Shown here piece after piece: positions 24,887-34,452 of a DNA stretch of 64,000 nt. The translations under genes and the position numbers were made by a program. Each line of letters starts with the position of its first letter. Position 1 is the first letter of the stretch. Under the pieces are notes generated by a model that searched no databases, was not told the origin of the DNA, and was given only the letters and a program-made list of their open reading frames with translations. The DNA comes from Synergistaceae bacterium (GTDB taxonomy: Bacteria > Synergistota > Synergistia > Synergistales > Aminobacteriaceae): positions 52,726 to 116,725 of the forward strand of contig JAFSKV010000021.1 of the NCBI GenBank assembly GCA_017448795.1, in the 5' to 3' direction.

Positions 24887-26193
24887 AGAAGGTCGTGAAA
24901 TTCGGCGGGTCATCCCTCGCTGATGCCGGGCAGTTCAGGAAGGCAGCAGACATAATTCACGCTGACGACTCGCGGGTCTATGTCGTTCCTTCAGCACCGG
25001 GCAAAAGAAACTCATCCGACATCAAGATTACAGATCTCCTGTATGAGTGCTGCGAGCTGGCTGTGAAGGGTCAGAATTTCTACGAGCCATTTCTTGCCGT
25101 CAAGGACAGGTACAACGAAATCATAACGGGACTCGGCCTCAGCCTCTCACTTGCCGAAGCCTTTGACGAAATCGAGGACAAGCTCCTTCATGAGCCTGAA
25201 CGCGACTACACAGCCTCACGGGGGGAATACCTCAACGGCAGAATCATGGCCGCCTTCTTGGGGTATGAGTTTGTTGACGCGGCAGAAGTGATTTTCTTCG
25301 ACGAACAAGGGAATTTTGACGGTGAGAAAACTTACCCTGCCCTGTCAGAAAGACTCGAAAGCTCAAAGGGGGCTGTCATACCCGGCTTCTACGGGCTCGG
25401 CCATGACGGAAAGGTGCGCACATTCTCACGCGGAGGAAGCGACATTACCGGGTCAGTTGTGGCCAGGGCGTGCAGGGCTGCCGTCTACGAGAACTGGACG
25501 GATGTGTCTGGCCTCCTCATGACAGACCCCCGCATCGTCCCAAACCCGGCGAGGATAAGCAGCATAACTTACCGCGAGCTCCGTGAGCTGGCCTACATGG
25601 GCGCAAGCGTCATGCACGAGGACGCGATTTTCCCGGTCAAAAGTGCCGGCATCCCCATCAACATACGCAACACAAACAAGCCGGAAGACTCCGGAACATG
25701 GATTGTCGAGAACACAGCAAGACGCTCACCTTACACCATCACAGGAATAGCAGGCCGCAAAGATTTCTGCTCCATCACAATCGCAAAGGATCTCATGCAT
25801 TCACAACCAGACTTCTACAGGAAGGTTGCCCAGTGCTTCGAGGAGAATAACATTCCTCTTGAGCATCTGCCTTCTGGAATTGACACAATGACGGTCGTTG
25901 TTAGGGAGTCTCTTTTCGTCGAACATGAACAGGATGTATTGCGCAGAATCGTGAAGTCCGTTGAGCCTGAGTCGGTCGAGGTCGAGCCGGGCATCGCGCT
26001 TATCGCCGTCGTCGGAAGAAGCATGAAGTCACAGACAGGGACGGCCGCGAAAATCTTTCAGGCACTTGCTGACGCTAGAATAAATGTCCGCATGATTGAC
26101 CAGGGAGCAAGCGAGCTCAATATCATTGTGGGCGTGCTCAACCCTGACTTTGAGGACGCTGTGAGAGCCATTTACAGTGCGTTCGTTGAGTGA
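24883..26193 (+). CDS. lysC: Aspartate kinase
   Basis: Phosphorylates aspartate, the entry to the lysine/threonine/methionine pathway. 436 residues. VVKFGGSSLADAG is the kinase N-terminal motif, FSRGGSDITGSVVARA binds the substrate, and MGASVMHEDAIFP precedes two ACT domains at about residues 290-436 (VAQCFEENNIPLEHLPSGID; ALIAVVGRSMKSQTGTAAKI), which are the usual feedback sites. It is the last gene of the asd-hom-lysC operon, and all three steps to homoserine are together. Confidence 0.95.
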   Translation: MKKVVKFGGSSLADAGQFRKAADIIHADDSRVYVVPSAPGKRNSSDIKITDLLYECCELAVKGQNFYEPFLAVKDRYNEIITGLGLSLSLAEAFDEIEDKLLHEPERDYTASRGEYLNGRIMAAFLGYEFVDAAEVIFFDEQGNFDGEKTYPALSERLESSKGAVIPGFYGLGHDGKVRTFSRGGSDITGSVVARACRAAVYENWTDVSGLLMTDPRIVPNPARISSITYRELRELAYMGASVMHEDAIFPVKSAGIPINIRNTNKPEDSGTWIVENTARRSPYTITGIAGRKDFCSITIAKDLMHSQPDFYRKVAQCFEENNIPLEHLPSGIDTMTVVVRESLFVEHEQDVLRRIVKSVEPESVEVEPGIALIAVVGRSMKSQTGTAAKIFQALADARINVRMIDQGASELNIIVGVLNPDFEDAVRAIYSAFVE

Positions 26194-26202
26194 CAAAACA
26201 AA

Positions 26203-26232
26203 ATCCCCCCTGCCGGTTTCAGACAAGGGGGA
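26203..26232. terminator. Bidirectional terminator between lysC and the Synerg-CTERM gene
   Basis: A hairpin of CCCCCCTG with CAAGGGGG (one mismatch). On the minus strand it is followed by ATTTTGTTTTG, so it works best for the secreted-protein gene; the two genes converge here. Confidence 0.6.
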
Positions 26233-26246
26233 CAAACTTTCTTCCC

Positions 26247-28967
26247 TTAGCGTTTAATTCCCTTCACCATTCCAGCAAGAACAACCGCGAAAAGCCCGGC
26301 CATTGCGCCGAAGCCCTCGCAGCCCCCGCCTCCTGATGAACTCTGGCCGACTCCGTTGTCCTCAGACTGCACAGGCTGTGTGTTGTCCTGAATATCCCCG
26401 CCTGAGCTTCCAGCTGTCACTGAGTCAACGTAGAACGTCAGGTCCCATTTCCCGTCCTCGCTGCCGTCTCCTATCACAAGATACGGAACATTGTCATCCT
26501 TAATCACGCCCACATAGGCCGTCCTCGATGTGTTGACGCTCGTCCCGTCAGCCATAATCACAATGAAGTCCAGGTACAAAGCATCCTCATACAGGAACGC
26601 CCTCACAATGTCAGAAGCTCCCACGCCGAGATTGCTTCCCTTGTTGTTGATGGCTGTGAACAGATTCGCGTCCCTCTCTCCTGTGGCCTCGGATCTCACC
26701 CACACAGTCCCGTAACGCGCAAAAACGTTGAACAGGTCGCGGGCATTTGCGGTGCTGTCCATTTCGTCCCAGTGGCTGACAATGAGGCTGTTGCTTCTTG
26801 GGATTCTCATTCTCACTGCTATGGGCTGAAGAGGAATGTCGAGGCTTGTATACACTATTTCTGACGTGCTGAACATGGCCGCGTCTCCTGATGTTGCCGG
26901 GCTGTCCGGGCTTGGGGTGCTGCCGCCGTCGTCCGAGTCATCGCTTCCCGTGTCGCTTGATACCATCCTCACGAGGCCTTCTGGTACTGCCTTCACTATC
27001 CTGAAAGCATCAACCGCCGCAGAATTTATGTAGACTGATGAGACAGACGCGGGGTCTGCGTCATCCCCGTAATCAGACGCTGTTATTCTGGACTCCGCGA
27101 TAAGAGGCCCGCGCCCTATCATGGCCGGAAGTTTCCCTGTCAGGCGGAAAAGCTCTATGGCTGTCTCGTCGTCATTGTTCGCAACGTCAGCAAAATCCAT
27201 CACGAACTCGCGCACATTAACGCCGCTTTCAGGTGTGTGATTGCCGCCCTCAATAGGAGTCATTCCGCCTATGCGCCTGTAATTGAGACGGAGATTCTTG
27301 GGGGCTGATGAAGAATATTCGTACAGACGGAAGGATTCTGTAGTGTCATTTTGCGTGTCTATCGTCCTGTATCCTGAACCTATGTTGTTCTTGTAGACAG
27401 TAACGAGCCCCGGAGCAATCTGGCTGTGAGCGTCAAGAAGGAAAGACTCCGGCAGTGTCCCATACATGTCCGCCGTCAAATCATACTTCCAGTAATCCGG
27501 CATGATGTTATTGTAGCCGTCGCGGTATGTGGGATTGCCGCCCGCTGTCCCTGTCATGTCGTAGCGGTAAAGCTCGTAGCGCGTCCCCGTCCTGTTCGTT
27601 ATTCTGGTCTCAAGCTGGTACTGCACATCACGCGAGCCTATCATGAAGAACGTACCAAGGTCCTGGTCGGGCTTGTCGCTCTGAGCGTCCCACGTGAATT
27701 TGATGCGGTTCACTATGTTGTCGGCACTGTCTGACACTATCATGTCGAAAATCAGCGGCTCAACAGCAGCATTGCCTTCCGCTACGTTGGCTATGACCAT
27801 AGGAATCGATGTAAATTCGCGGTAATTCGTGTAGCCCTGCGCAAGGCTCGCCCTCTGCCTGAACGTGATATATCCCAGCCTGCTGCCGTATGCTGACGGT
27901 GTCATCCCCCGCACCCTCACGTTAGCTGACAGTGAGCTTCCTGAAGAGATGGCCTGCTCTGCTGACGGATTGACTGTGAGGGAATAATCGCTGTCGAAGC
28001 CGGAGAACGCAACAGCCTCGCTGACGCTCCGTATCCCGCAGATGAACATGTCTCCCGCCGTGTCAGTCTCGATTGTGTAGACCAGATCCCCGGAAGCGTT
28101 GAAGACTTTATCGCGGCTTTCGCTGACCGACCATGTGAGGACATCGCGCGAGGTGTATATCTCATCGCCGGAAACCGTGTAGAGCCACGCCGAATTTGCC
28201 GCGCTTGTGATTATCTGTTTGTCGCCGGAAGAAGCAACCTTGTAGCCCAGCTCATATTTGCCCGCGCTGTCGTTGCGTACGTAGATGTTAGGTGCGCTGT
28301 AGATGTAGGCTATAGGCTCTGAAGTCGGATAAGTTTCTTTGCGCCAGTCGAACGTTTGAAGCCACCATTTCGTTGATGTGCTTGATGAGCCAGTCGCGTT
28401 GAAGTCCCACCAGAACGGGAAATGCCGCGCGTAAGGGTTGCCGAAGTCAACGTTGAACTCGCCGCTTCCGTTCGTGATTACGAGGCACAGGCTCTCTACA
28501 GGGTCAGGGTAGACATCATAGACTTCACGGCTGACATAACGCCTCCAAGCTGACGCGTAAGGCTGTGGTTCTTCGGCGAAAACGAAATTGAAACCGTCCA
28601 GCAGGTCGCCCACAGTCTGAATCGTAATGTCAGGCATCTCACCGCCCATAGTCCGCCGGTAAATCCCCGTGTAGGTGTCATCAACCGCAACGCCGTAGAT
28701 TGCGCTCCTCATACCGTAGTAGTAGTTCTCGTAGACTGTCGCGAACCACTGGGGGCCCGCCACCTGATCCCGCCGTGAAGCCCCCGTGACATCCCTGAGC
28801 TGGTAGAAGAAATTGTAATCTGTGTTGCCGTAACGCCCGTAGACTTGAGCCTCATAGTCCGGGCTTGTGTACCAGAAGCGCAGGTTGTAGGGGTCATATT
28901 CCGCGCCCCATGAAACACTGCACATGACAGCCAGCAGGAAGAGTCCCGCCGTAAAACGTTTGAGCAT
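26247..28967 (-). CDS. Large secreted protein with Synerg-CTERM sorting signal
   Basis: 906 residues. Residues 1-21 are a signal peptide (MLKRFTAGLFLLAVMCSVSWG). The body is rich in Tyr, Asp and Ser with beta-type alternation and no domain I recognise. A Ser/Pro/Asp-rich stretch lies near residues 660-680. The last 30 residues have a glycine run with a cysteine (SSSGGGGCEGFG), a hydrophobic segment and a basic end (KGIKR), which is the tripartite layout of the Synerg-CTERM signal in Synergistota. The protein is thus probably surface-anchored or processed at the Cys. GGAGGA lies 10 bases before ATG 28967. Confidence 0.85.
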   Translation of the reverse strand: MLKRFTAGLFLLAVMCSVSWGAEYDPYNLRFWYTSPDYEAQVYGRYGNTDYNFFYQLRDVTGASRRDQVAGPQWFATVYENYYYGMRSAIYGVAVDDTYTGIYRRTMGGEMPDITIQTVGDLLDGFNFVFAEEPQPYASAWRRYVSREVYDVYPDPVESLCLVITNGSGEFNVDFGNPYARHFPFWWDFNATGSSSTSTKWWLQTFDWRKETYPTSEPIAYIYSAPNIYVRNDSAGKYELGYKVASSGDKQIITSAANSAWLYTVSGDEIYTSRDVLTWSVSESRDKVFNASGDLVYTIETDTAGDMFICGIRSVSEAVAFSGFDSDYSLTVNPSAEQAISSGSSLSANVRVRGMTPSAYGSRLGYITFRQRASLAQGYTNYREFTSIPMVIANVAEGNAAVEPLIFDMIVSDSADNIVNRIKFTWDAQSDKPDQDLGTFFMIGSRDVQYQLETRITNRTGTRYELYRYDMTGTAGGNPTYRDGYNNIMPDYWKYDLTADMYGTLPESFLLDAHSQIAPGLVTVYKNNIGSGYRTIDTQNDTTESFRLYEYSSSAPKNLRLNYRRIGGMTPIEGGNHTPESGVNVREFVMDFADVANNDDETAIELFRLTGKLPAMIGRGPLIAESRITASDYGDDADPASVSSVYINSAAVDAFRIVKAVPEGLVRMVSSDTGSDDSDDGGSTPSPDSPATSGDAAMFSTSEIVYTSLDIPLQPIAVRMRIPRSNSLIVSHWDEMDSTANARDLFNVFARYGTVWVRSEATGERDANLFTAINNKGSNLGVGASDIVRAFLYEDALYLDFIVIMADGTSVNTSRTAYVGVIKDDNVPYLVIGDGSEDGKWDLTFYVDSVTAGSSGGDIQDNTQPVQSEDNGVGQSSSGGGGCEGFGAMAGLFAVVLAGMVKGIKR

Positions 28968-28988
28968 TATGGATGAGTCCTCCTTAAG

Positions 28989-29705
28989 TTAGTTGGGAAT
29001 GCCTATGTATGATACGGTAACATCTCCTCCAAACTGCGGGGAAATGTCCAGTCCCTTCTTCATGCGGTGGAATGTAACAGTCCTCGTAGCCCTCACCGCC
29101 GCGCCAAGCTCCTCGCCCGAATCACAGTCAAGCCCCGAAGGAATGTCGACCGCAACAATGTGTGAAGCCAGCGTGTTCATTGCCTCGACTGCCCTGCGGA
29201 AGATTCCCTCAAGCGGACGGTTGAGTCCTGTGCCAAATATAGCATCTATACATGCCTCACAGCCCTTCAGCGCGCTCTCGAACTCCGCGAAATTCTCATC
29301 GTTCACCGTGTTCAAGACTTCAGGGGCTAACTTGCTCATGATTCGCAGGTTGGTCTGGAAATCCTCGCTGCCTTTCTTTGGGTCGCCGAGAATGTACACA
29401 CGAACGTCCTTGCCCATGATGCACAGATGCCGGGCGATTGCGAGTCCGTCTCCGCCGTTTGAGCCCGGTGCGCAGACAACAGCGAAGATTGCGTACTCTT
29501 TCACCTCACGGACAACAGCGAGGGCGGCGTTCTCCATCAGCAAGATGCTGGGGATGCCGAATGTCTCGATTGCACGTTTGTCCGCGTCTCTTGCCTGCTG
29601 TCGGGAATATGCCTCCGGGGAATTTACGCCGACGTAGACAACTTCCCTGTGGAACTCGTCAGGGTCATAGAAATACTCAAGCTCATTGTCATATTCTGGG
29701 GGCAA
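28989..29705 (-). CDS. nnrE: NAD(P)H-hydrate epimerase (YjeF N-terminal domain only)
   Basis: Epimerises damaged NAD(P)H hydrates so that a dehydratase can repair them. About 238 residues. Motifs are APGSNGGDGLAIARHL, DAIFGTGLNRPLEG and VAVDIPSGLDCDSGE. Many bacteria fuse this domain to the ADP-dependent dehydratase, but that half is missing here and no separate copy is visible. TTG 29705 is preferred over GTG 29714 because AAGGAG is then 7 bases upstream. It is divergent from the restriction-modification gene. Confidence 0.88.
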   Translation of the reverse strand: MPPEYDNELEYFYDPDEFHREVVYVGVNSPEAYSRQQARDADKRAIETFGIPSILLMENAALAVVREVKEYAIFAVVCAPGSNGGDGLAIARHLCIMGKDVRVYILGDPKKGSEDFQTNLRIMSKLAPEVLNTVNDENFAEFESALKGCEACIDAIFGTGLNRPLEGIFRRAVEAMNTLASHIVAVDIPSGLDCDSGEELGAAVRATRTVTFHRMKKGLDISPQFGGDVTVSYIGIPN

Positions 29706-29783
29706 ATGAATCACTCCTTACCGGTTAATTTCGTGGTGATTAGGATATTATATTACCATCACAAGCATAATGGAGAACGGGCA

Positions 29784-32700
29784 ATGATTGAGCGCGGGAA
29801 TTTCCGTGAGGCGCTCGGCATCATGGGCTTCACGGCGGCGGGCAAGGTGTACACATACGGGGGCGGTACATGGTCAATGTCGGCGGATTTCGGGACTGGG
29901 ACTCTGTCTTACCCGGAGGCCGTGCGGGGAAGGGAGCATAACACATCGTTCACAGCCCCGGAGAATTTCGTCGTCTTCGAGTGCGTGTTCAGGTTGCTGA
30001 CTAAGGGCTATCGTCCTGAAGACATTGAGCTTGAGAAAGAGTGGAGGCTCGGCCATGAACAGAAAGGCGGTAGGGCTGACATCTGCGTCTACAAGAAGGA
30101 CTCTGACGAGGTGCTGATGATAATTGAGTGCAAGACAGCAGGCAGGGAATACGAGAAAGCCCGCAAAGACACGCGCAATGACGGCGGGCAGCTCTTCTCG
30201 TACTGGCAGCAGGAAATCTCCGCCCAGTGGCTCGTGCTCTACACGTCAGACATCAGGGACGGGGAAATCAAGCCTGAGTACATCGCGGTAAGCTGTGAGG
30301 ATGACCCCAACCTGCTGAACCGTTACAGGGACTCCGGCGAGGTCAAACTCTACGTGAACGCACACACAGCGGAGGAGAAATTCACGGTCTGGCGCGAGAC
30401 GTACAACCTCGAAGCCTCAGACAGCGTGATATTCTCGGAGGACTCAGCCGCCTATGACATCAGGAGAAAACCCCTCAGACTCCGGGACTTGAGGACTTTC
30501 ACCACGAAGGACAAAGAGGGAATCGTCAACGCCTTCGAGGAAATCTTGCGTCATAACAACGTCAGCGACAAGGAAAACGCCTTCAACCGCCTGATCGCAC
30601 TGTTCATCTGCAAGCTGGCTGACGAAATCACGAAGGGTGAAAATGACGAGCTGGCCTTCCAGTACATACAGAGGCGCGACAACTACGAGGAGCTTCAAGA
30701 CAGGTTACAGCGTCTCTACACACGCGGGATGATGGAGTTCATGAAGGAGGATATAACGTACATTTCCGCCGATTACCCCCGCCAGTTCATGACACAGTAC
30801 AGCGGAGGCGACAGGGCAAAGGCAATCCGCGAGCTGTCAGAAGCCTTCAGGAAGCTCAAGTACTTCACCAACAACGATTTTGCCTTCCTTGACGTTCACA
30901 ACGAGGAGTTATTCTACAAGAACGGGAAAATCCTCGTGGAAGTCGTGCAGCTGTTCCAGCCCTTCAGGATTGTGCGGTCAGGAAAAGAAGAGTCCCAGCC
31001 CGGAAAAGAACACCTCTTAGGCGACCTCTTCGAGCAACTGCTGGATCACGGCTTCCGCCAGAACGAGGGGCAATTCTTCACGCCCGTGCCAATCGCCCGC
31101 TTCATCTGGGACTCACTTCCGGTCAAACGCTTCAAGTCATGGCCGAGAGTCATCGATTACGCCTGCGGAGCCGGACATTTCCTCACTGAGGCAATCGAGG
31201 CGGTCAACCACTTCATCCCGTCAGCAAACAACTCATGGACCCGCGACTGCGTTTACGGCATCGAGAAGGATTACCGTCTTGCGCGTGTGTCGAAAGTCTC
31301 AATGTTCATGAACGGCGCAGGAGACAGCAACATAATCTTCGGGGACGGACTCGAAGACTCACCAGACAGCGGCATAAAGCCCGGAACGTTCGACATACTC
31401 ACAGCCAATCCCCCCTACAGCGTGCAGTCGTTCATGCAGCACATTGACCGCAAACTCAAGGAAGGCTTCACACTCGCTGACAAAATCGGCGTGAGCGGCT
31501 CGGAGATAGAAGTCCTCTTTGTCGAGCGTATAGGCCAGCTCCTCAATGACAACGGACTCGCGGCGGTCATACTCCCGTCATCACTCCTCAGCAACAACTC
31601 AGCCTGTTACACCGGGGCGCGTGAGGAAATTCTGCGGACGTTCAGAATCCGGGCTGTCGTAAATCTCGGAAGCAAGACATTCGGCGCGACCGGGACGAAC
31701 ACGGTGATATTCTTCCTTGAGCGTTACTTGCACCACCCGCCGAGAACGTGCCACGTCTCAGACAGTGTAGACGCGATATTTGCCGGAAGGGATCTCAGGA
31801 ACTGGGAGGACGAGGACATACTGGCGGGGTATCTTGCGATGCAGGGGCTGACTCATGACGAGTGGGACGGCTTCATTCACAGGAGTCTTGACCGTGAGAA
31901 CATGCCGGAATATTTCAGGATGTACCTTGAGGCATACGGTGAGGATTTTTACGGGAAGGCGGTTGAGGTTGAGCGGGAAAAAGTGTTCTATTACGGGCTG
32001 ACTTACACGCAGAGGACGGTAGTGATACTCGCGCCGTCGGACAACGCAGGGCAGAAGGAGTTTCTCGGCTATGACTGGAGCAATAGGAAGGGGCTTGAGG
32101 GGATACAGTATGTTGAGCCGCGCGGGGGGAAGATGTATGTGAATGCTGACCGTGAGGCTGAAGGGACGCTTGCGGATGTTGTGAGGCAGTCATTTGGGGA
32201 CGGGGATATAGTGATGACTGAGGACAACATGAGGTATGCGCGTGTGGTTGAGACGTGGAGGATGCTGGATTTCGGGCGTGAGAGGTTCAACGCGGCGATA
32301 AGGTTGCAGGAGCAGAAGGGCGTTAATGTCGGCAACAAATATTCTCCCGTCAAATTATTATCGGTGTGCATGATGAACGTCCCCAAGTCGGAGGCAAAAG
32401 AATATCCGCCGGAAACACTTGCGACATTTATCGACATGGCATCAGTTAGTATCAGCGGCAAAATCACAGCAAGGGTTGACCGTCCTATAGGCGACTTGTC
32501 AGCAGGCAGTTACGTTTTCTTCCGTGAGGGCGATATTATCTGTGCAAAGATGATGACGAGCGCGGAAAACATGAAGTGTACGGTTGCTGAAGGACTGACG
32601 AACGGAATCGGCTTCGGAAGCAGTGAGTTCTACACGTTCAGGTGCGGAGAAAAAATCATGACGCGCTATGTGTGTGAGTTCCTGAACATGAAGACAGTCC

Positions 32701-33446
32701 GCGATTCAGCATGGGCTTCTGTTACAGGTTCAGGCCGACAGCGTGTACCTTCCAGCTTCTACGAGGCTCTCACAATCCCCCTGCCGCCGATGGAAATCCA
32801 AGCCCAAATCGTGAACGAATGCGCCGAAATCGACTCTCAGGAATCCGCCCTCAACGCAAGAATCACATCATGCCGCGAGAAAATCGATGACATATTCAGC
32901 CGCCTTGACGCAATGCCGGGAGCCTCACGCTTCACACTTGGCGACAAACGGGCCTTCACGCTGGCAATCGGCAAAAGAGTCCTGAACTCACAGCTAGTGC
33001 CGGGCGGGAAAATCCCGGTCTACAGCGCGAACGTCCGCGAGCCTTTCGGGTATGTCGATGAGCTTCTGCGGGGCTTTGAGGATTTCGGGAGCGACTCTGT
33101 TCTGTGGGGGATTGACGGCGATTTTATGGTGAGCTTCATGGAGCGCGGGCAGGAATTTTACCCGACCGACCATTGCGGGGTTCTTCGCGTGCTGACAGAC
33201 AGGGTACACCCAAGATACATGGCGCATGTTCTGGAGCGTGAGGGGACTCACTTGGGGTTCTCGCGGAATTTCCGTGCGTCTCTTGACCGTGTCGGGGGGA
33301 TAAGGTTTGCTGTGCCGGATATTGAGTCGCAGGTCCCGGCCATGATAGAGGTGCTGAGTCTTGAGGGGGAAATCTCGCGGGCATTGGGGGAGCTTGAGGG
33401 GCTTGCGGGGATGAAGGAGGGTGTGCTGAGGAAGTACTTGGGGTGA
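29784..33446 (+). CDS. Single-chain restriction-modification protein (HsdR-N nuclease, N6-adenine methylase, two HsdS-like domains)
   Basis: About 1220 residues in one chain. Residues about 60-150 carry a type I HsdR N-terminal PD-(D/E)xK domain (GRADICVYKK, then MIIECKTAG). Residues about 430-700 are an N6-adenine methyltransferase with motif I DYACGAGHFLTEA and motif IV LTANPPYSV. From about 845, a type I specificity-like domain (GDLSAGSYVFFREGDIICAK) ends in PLPPMEIQAQIVNECAEID and a coiled coil, followed by a second target-recognition half (ending near VPDIESQVPAMIE). The layout resembles type IIG/BcgI-like or type I-derived enzymes that cut and methylate in one protein; no helicase domain is present. 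ATG 29784 has GGAGAACGGGCA upstream. It is likely phage defence. Confidence 0.85.
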   Translation: MIERGNFREALGIMGFTAAGKVYTYGGGTWSMSADFGTGTLSYPEAVRGREHNTSFTAPENFVVFECVFRLLTKGYRPEDIELEKEWRLGHEQKGGRADICVYKKDSDEVLMIIECKTAGREYEKARKDTRNDGGQLFSYWQQEISAQWLVLYTSDIRDGEIKPEYIAVSCEDDPNLLNRYRDSGEVKLYVNAHTAEEKFTVWRETYNLEASDSVIFSEDSAAYDIRRKPLRLRDLRTFTTKDKEGIVNAFEEILRHNNVSDKENAFNRLIALFICKLADEITKGENDELAFQYIQRRDNYEELQDRLQRLYTRGMMEFMKEDITYISADYPRQFMTQYSGGDRAKAIRELSEAFRKLKYFTNNDFAFLDVHNEELFYKNGKILVEVVQLFQPFRIVRSGKEESQPGKEHLLGDLFEQLLDHGFRQNEGQFFTPVPIARFIWDSLPVKRFKSWPRVIDYACGAGHFLTEAIEAVNHFIPSANNSWTRDCVYGIEKDYRLARVSKVSMFMNGAGDSNIIFGDGLEDSPDSGIKPGTFDILTANPPYSVQSFMQHIDRKLKEGFTLADKIGVSGSEIEVLFVERIGQLLNDNGLAAVILPSSLLSNNSACYTGAREEILRTFRIRAVVNLGSKTFGATGTNTVIFFLERYLHHPPRTCHVSDSVDAIFAGRDLRNWEDEDILAGYLAMQGLTHDEWDGFIHRSLDRENMPEYFRMYLEAYGEDFYGKAVEVEREKVFYYGLTYTQRTVVILAPSDNAGQKEFLGYDWSNRKGLEGIQYVEPRGGKMYVNADREAEGTLADVVRQSFGDGDIVMTEDNMRYARVVETWRMLDFGRERFNAAIRLQEQKGVNVGNKYSPVKLLSVCMMNVPKSEAKEYPPETLATFIDMASVSISGKITARVDRPIGDLSAGSYVFFREGDIICAKMMTSAENMKCTVAEGLTNGIGFGSSEFYTFRCGEKIMTRYVCEFLNMKTVRDSAWASVTGSGRQRVPSSFYEALTIPLPPMEIQAQIVNECAEIDSQESALNARITSCREKIDDIFSRLDAMPGASRFTLGDKRAFTLAIGKRVLNSQLVPGGKIPVYSANVREPFGYVDELLRGFEDFGSDSVLWGIDGDFMVSFMERGQEFYPTDHCGVLRVLTDRVHPRYMAHVLEREGTHLGFSRNFRASLDRVGGIRFAVPDIESQVPAMIEVLSLEGEISRALGELEGLAGMKEGVLRKYLG

Positions 33447-33482
33447 TAGAATGAGGGAAATTTTCTGAGGAGGCACAATACT

Positions 33483-33725
33483 ATGAGCAATGAGACAACC
33501 GAGAGAGGAAACACTGTGCTTGAAGCTCCTGCTGTGAATGAGGATGAGTATTGCGAGGAGGACGAAGCACTGTACGACAGCCCCAAGTTCCGCGCAATAA
33601 TGGACGAGGTTCTTGCGGAATATGAATACATGAGAGCGCATCCCGAAGAGTACAAGGTCTACACGTCCACAAAGGAAATGTTCAGGGACATGGGATTTGA
33701 CGTGAGCAATTTTCCTGACAGATGA
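33483..33725 (+). CDS. Putative antitoxin partner of YafQ-like toxin
   Basis: 80 residues, strongly acidic in the first half (NEDEYCEEDEALYD) and ending MFRDMGFDVSNFPDR. No ribbon-helix-helix or HTH motif is obvious. Its stop overlaps the toxin start by 4 bases and GAGGAGG lies upstream, the normal antitoxin-first order. The antitoxin role is inferred from position and charge. Confidence 0.65.
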   Translation: MSNETTERGNTVLEAPAVNEDEYCEEDEALYDSPKFRAIMDEVLAEYEYMRAHPEEYKVYTSTKEMFRDMGFDVSNFPDR

Positions 33726-34006
33726 ACGTATACAGATATGAGGTTGTCCGTTCACCGCGTTTTCGGAGAGAGCTCAAGAAGGCAGAAAAGCGCGGGCTGA
33801 ATCCTCTTGACGTTGAGGCAGTGATCGACTTGCTCAGGATAGGCAAGCCCTTGCCCCCGAAATATCAAGATCATCATTTGCACGGTAAATACGAGGGCTT
33901 CAGGGAGTGCCACATTAATCCTGACTGGCTGCTGGTGTACAGGAAGGAAGAAGACGCGCTGATACTGTTTCTTGCGCGCACCGGGACTCACAGCGATTTG
34001 TTCTGA
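33722..34006 (+). CDS. YafQ/RelE-family mRNA interferase toxin
   Basis: 94 residues of the YafQ branch of the RelE superfamily. The hallmark DHHLHGKYEGFRECHINPDW followed by LLVYRKEEDALILF, then LARTGTHSDLF, covers the catalytic His/Asp and C-terminal His-Ser-Asp region. It would cleave mRNA on the ribosome when free of antitoxin. It is translationally coupled to the acidic protein upstream and sits next to the restriction-modification gene, a common defence/stress grouping. Confidence 0.88.
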   Translation: MNVYRYEVVRSPRFRRELKKAEKRGLNPLDVEAVIDLLRIGKPLPPKYQDHHLHGKYEGFRECHINPDWLLVYRKEEDALILFLARTGTHSDLF

Positions 34007-34018
34007 GGCTGAAGCATA

Positions 34019-34411
34019 ATGACACAGTTCGAGCTTTTCTGCGCGGTGTTTTACGCTGTTGATTCTGTATGGCGGAAAACAGGAGGCGAAGCATTCCTCA
34101 AATCAGATGGCAGGAATGATGAAGTACAGAATGAAGACCTCCGAATGTTCCTGAGTGATGCCAATCCGTTTTTGTGGGCAGGCGAAAATTCAGCAGACCC
34201 GGCCATGTTCCCAGAGTTCCGCGAGATTGTGCCGCAGGAGAATATCCCGGTCGAGGACAGCTACGACATGGCATCACGATACATTGAGGCTCTCCCGTAC
34301 TACTACGCTGACAGTGTGCGCGAAGCCTTCAGGACAATAATCCGCCAAGAATGGGACGAGGGAGTCTCACGCTGCATGTCCCGTCCACACAAAGGCAGCG
34401 GAAATTCATGA
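34019..34411 (+). CDS. Hypothetical protein downstream of toxin
   Basis: 130 residues, not recognised. It is acidic and aromatic (FLSDANPFLWAGENSADPAM, EALPYYYADSVREAF), with no signal peptide, membrane segment or catalytic motif visible. It starts 12 bases after the toxin stop with only a weak ribosome site. It may be a separate small protein or part of the toxin-antitoxin transcript. Confidence 0.6.
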   Translation: MTQFELFCAVFYAVDSVWRKTGGEAFLKSDGRNDEVQNEDLRMFLSDANPFLWAGENSADPAMFPEFREIVPQENIPVEDSYDMASRYIEALPYYYADSVREAFRTIIRQEWDEGVSRCMSRPHKGSGNS

Positions 34412-34416
34412 TCCCC

Positions 34417-34444
34417 TTGCGCAAAATCAAAATCCGTGTATAAT
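34417..34444 (+). promoter_or_regulatory. Promoter of smpB
   Basis: TTGCGC (34417-34422), 16 bases, then TATAAT (34439-34444). Only 8 bases separate the -10 from the smpB ATG, so transcription should start at or next to the start codon. Confidence 0.65.
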
Positions 34445-34452
34445 CACCTGCT

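Noticed and set aside
33483..33725. Ribbon-helix-helix antitoxin of DinJ type
   Set aside because: The pattern expected at the N-terminus is absent; only the position supports an antitoxin.
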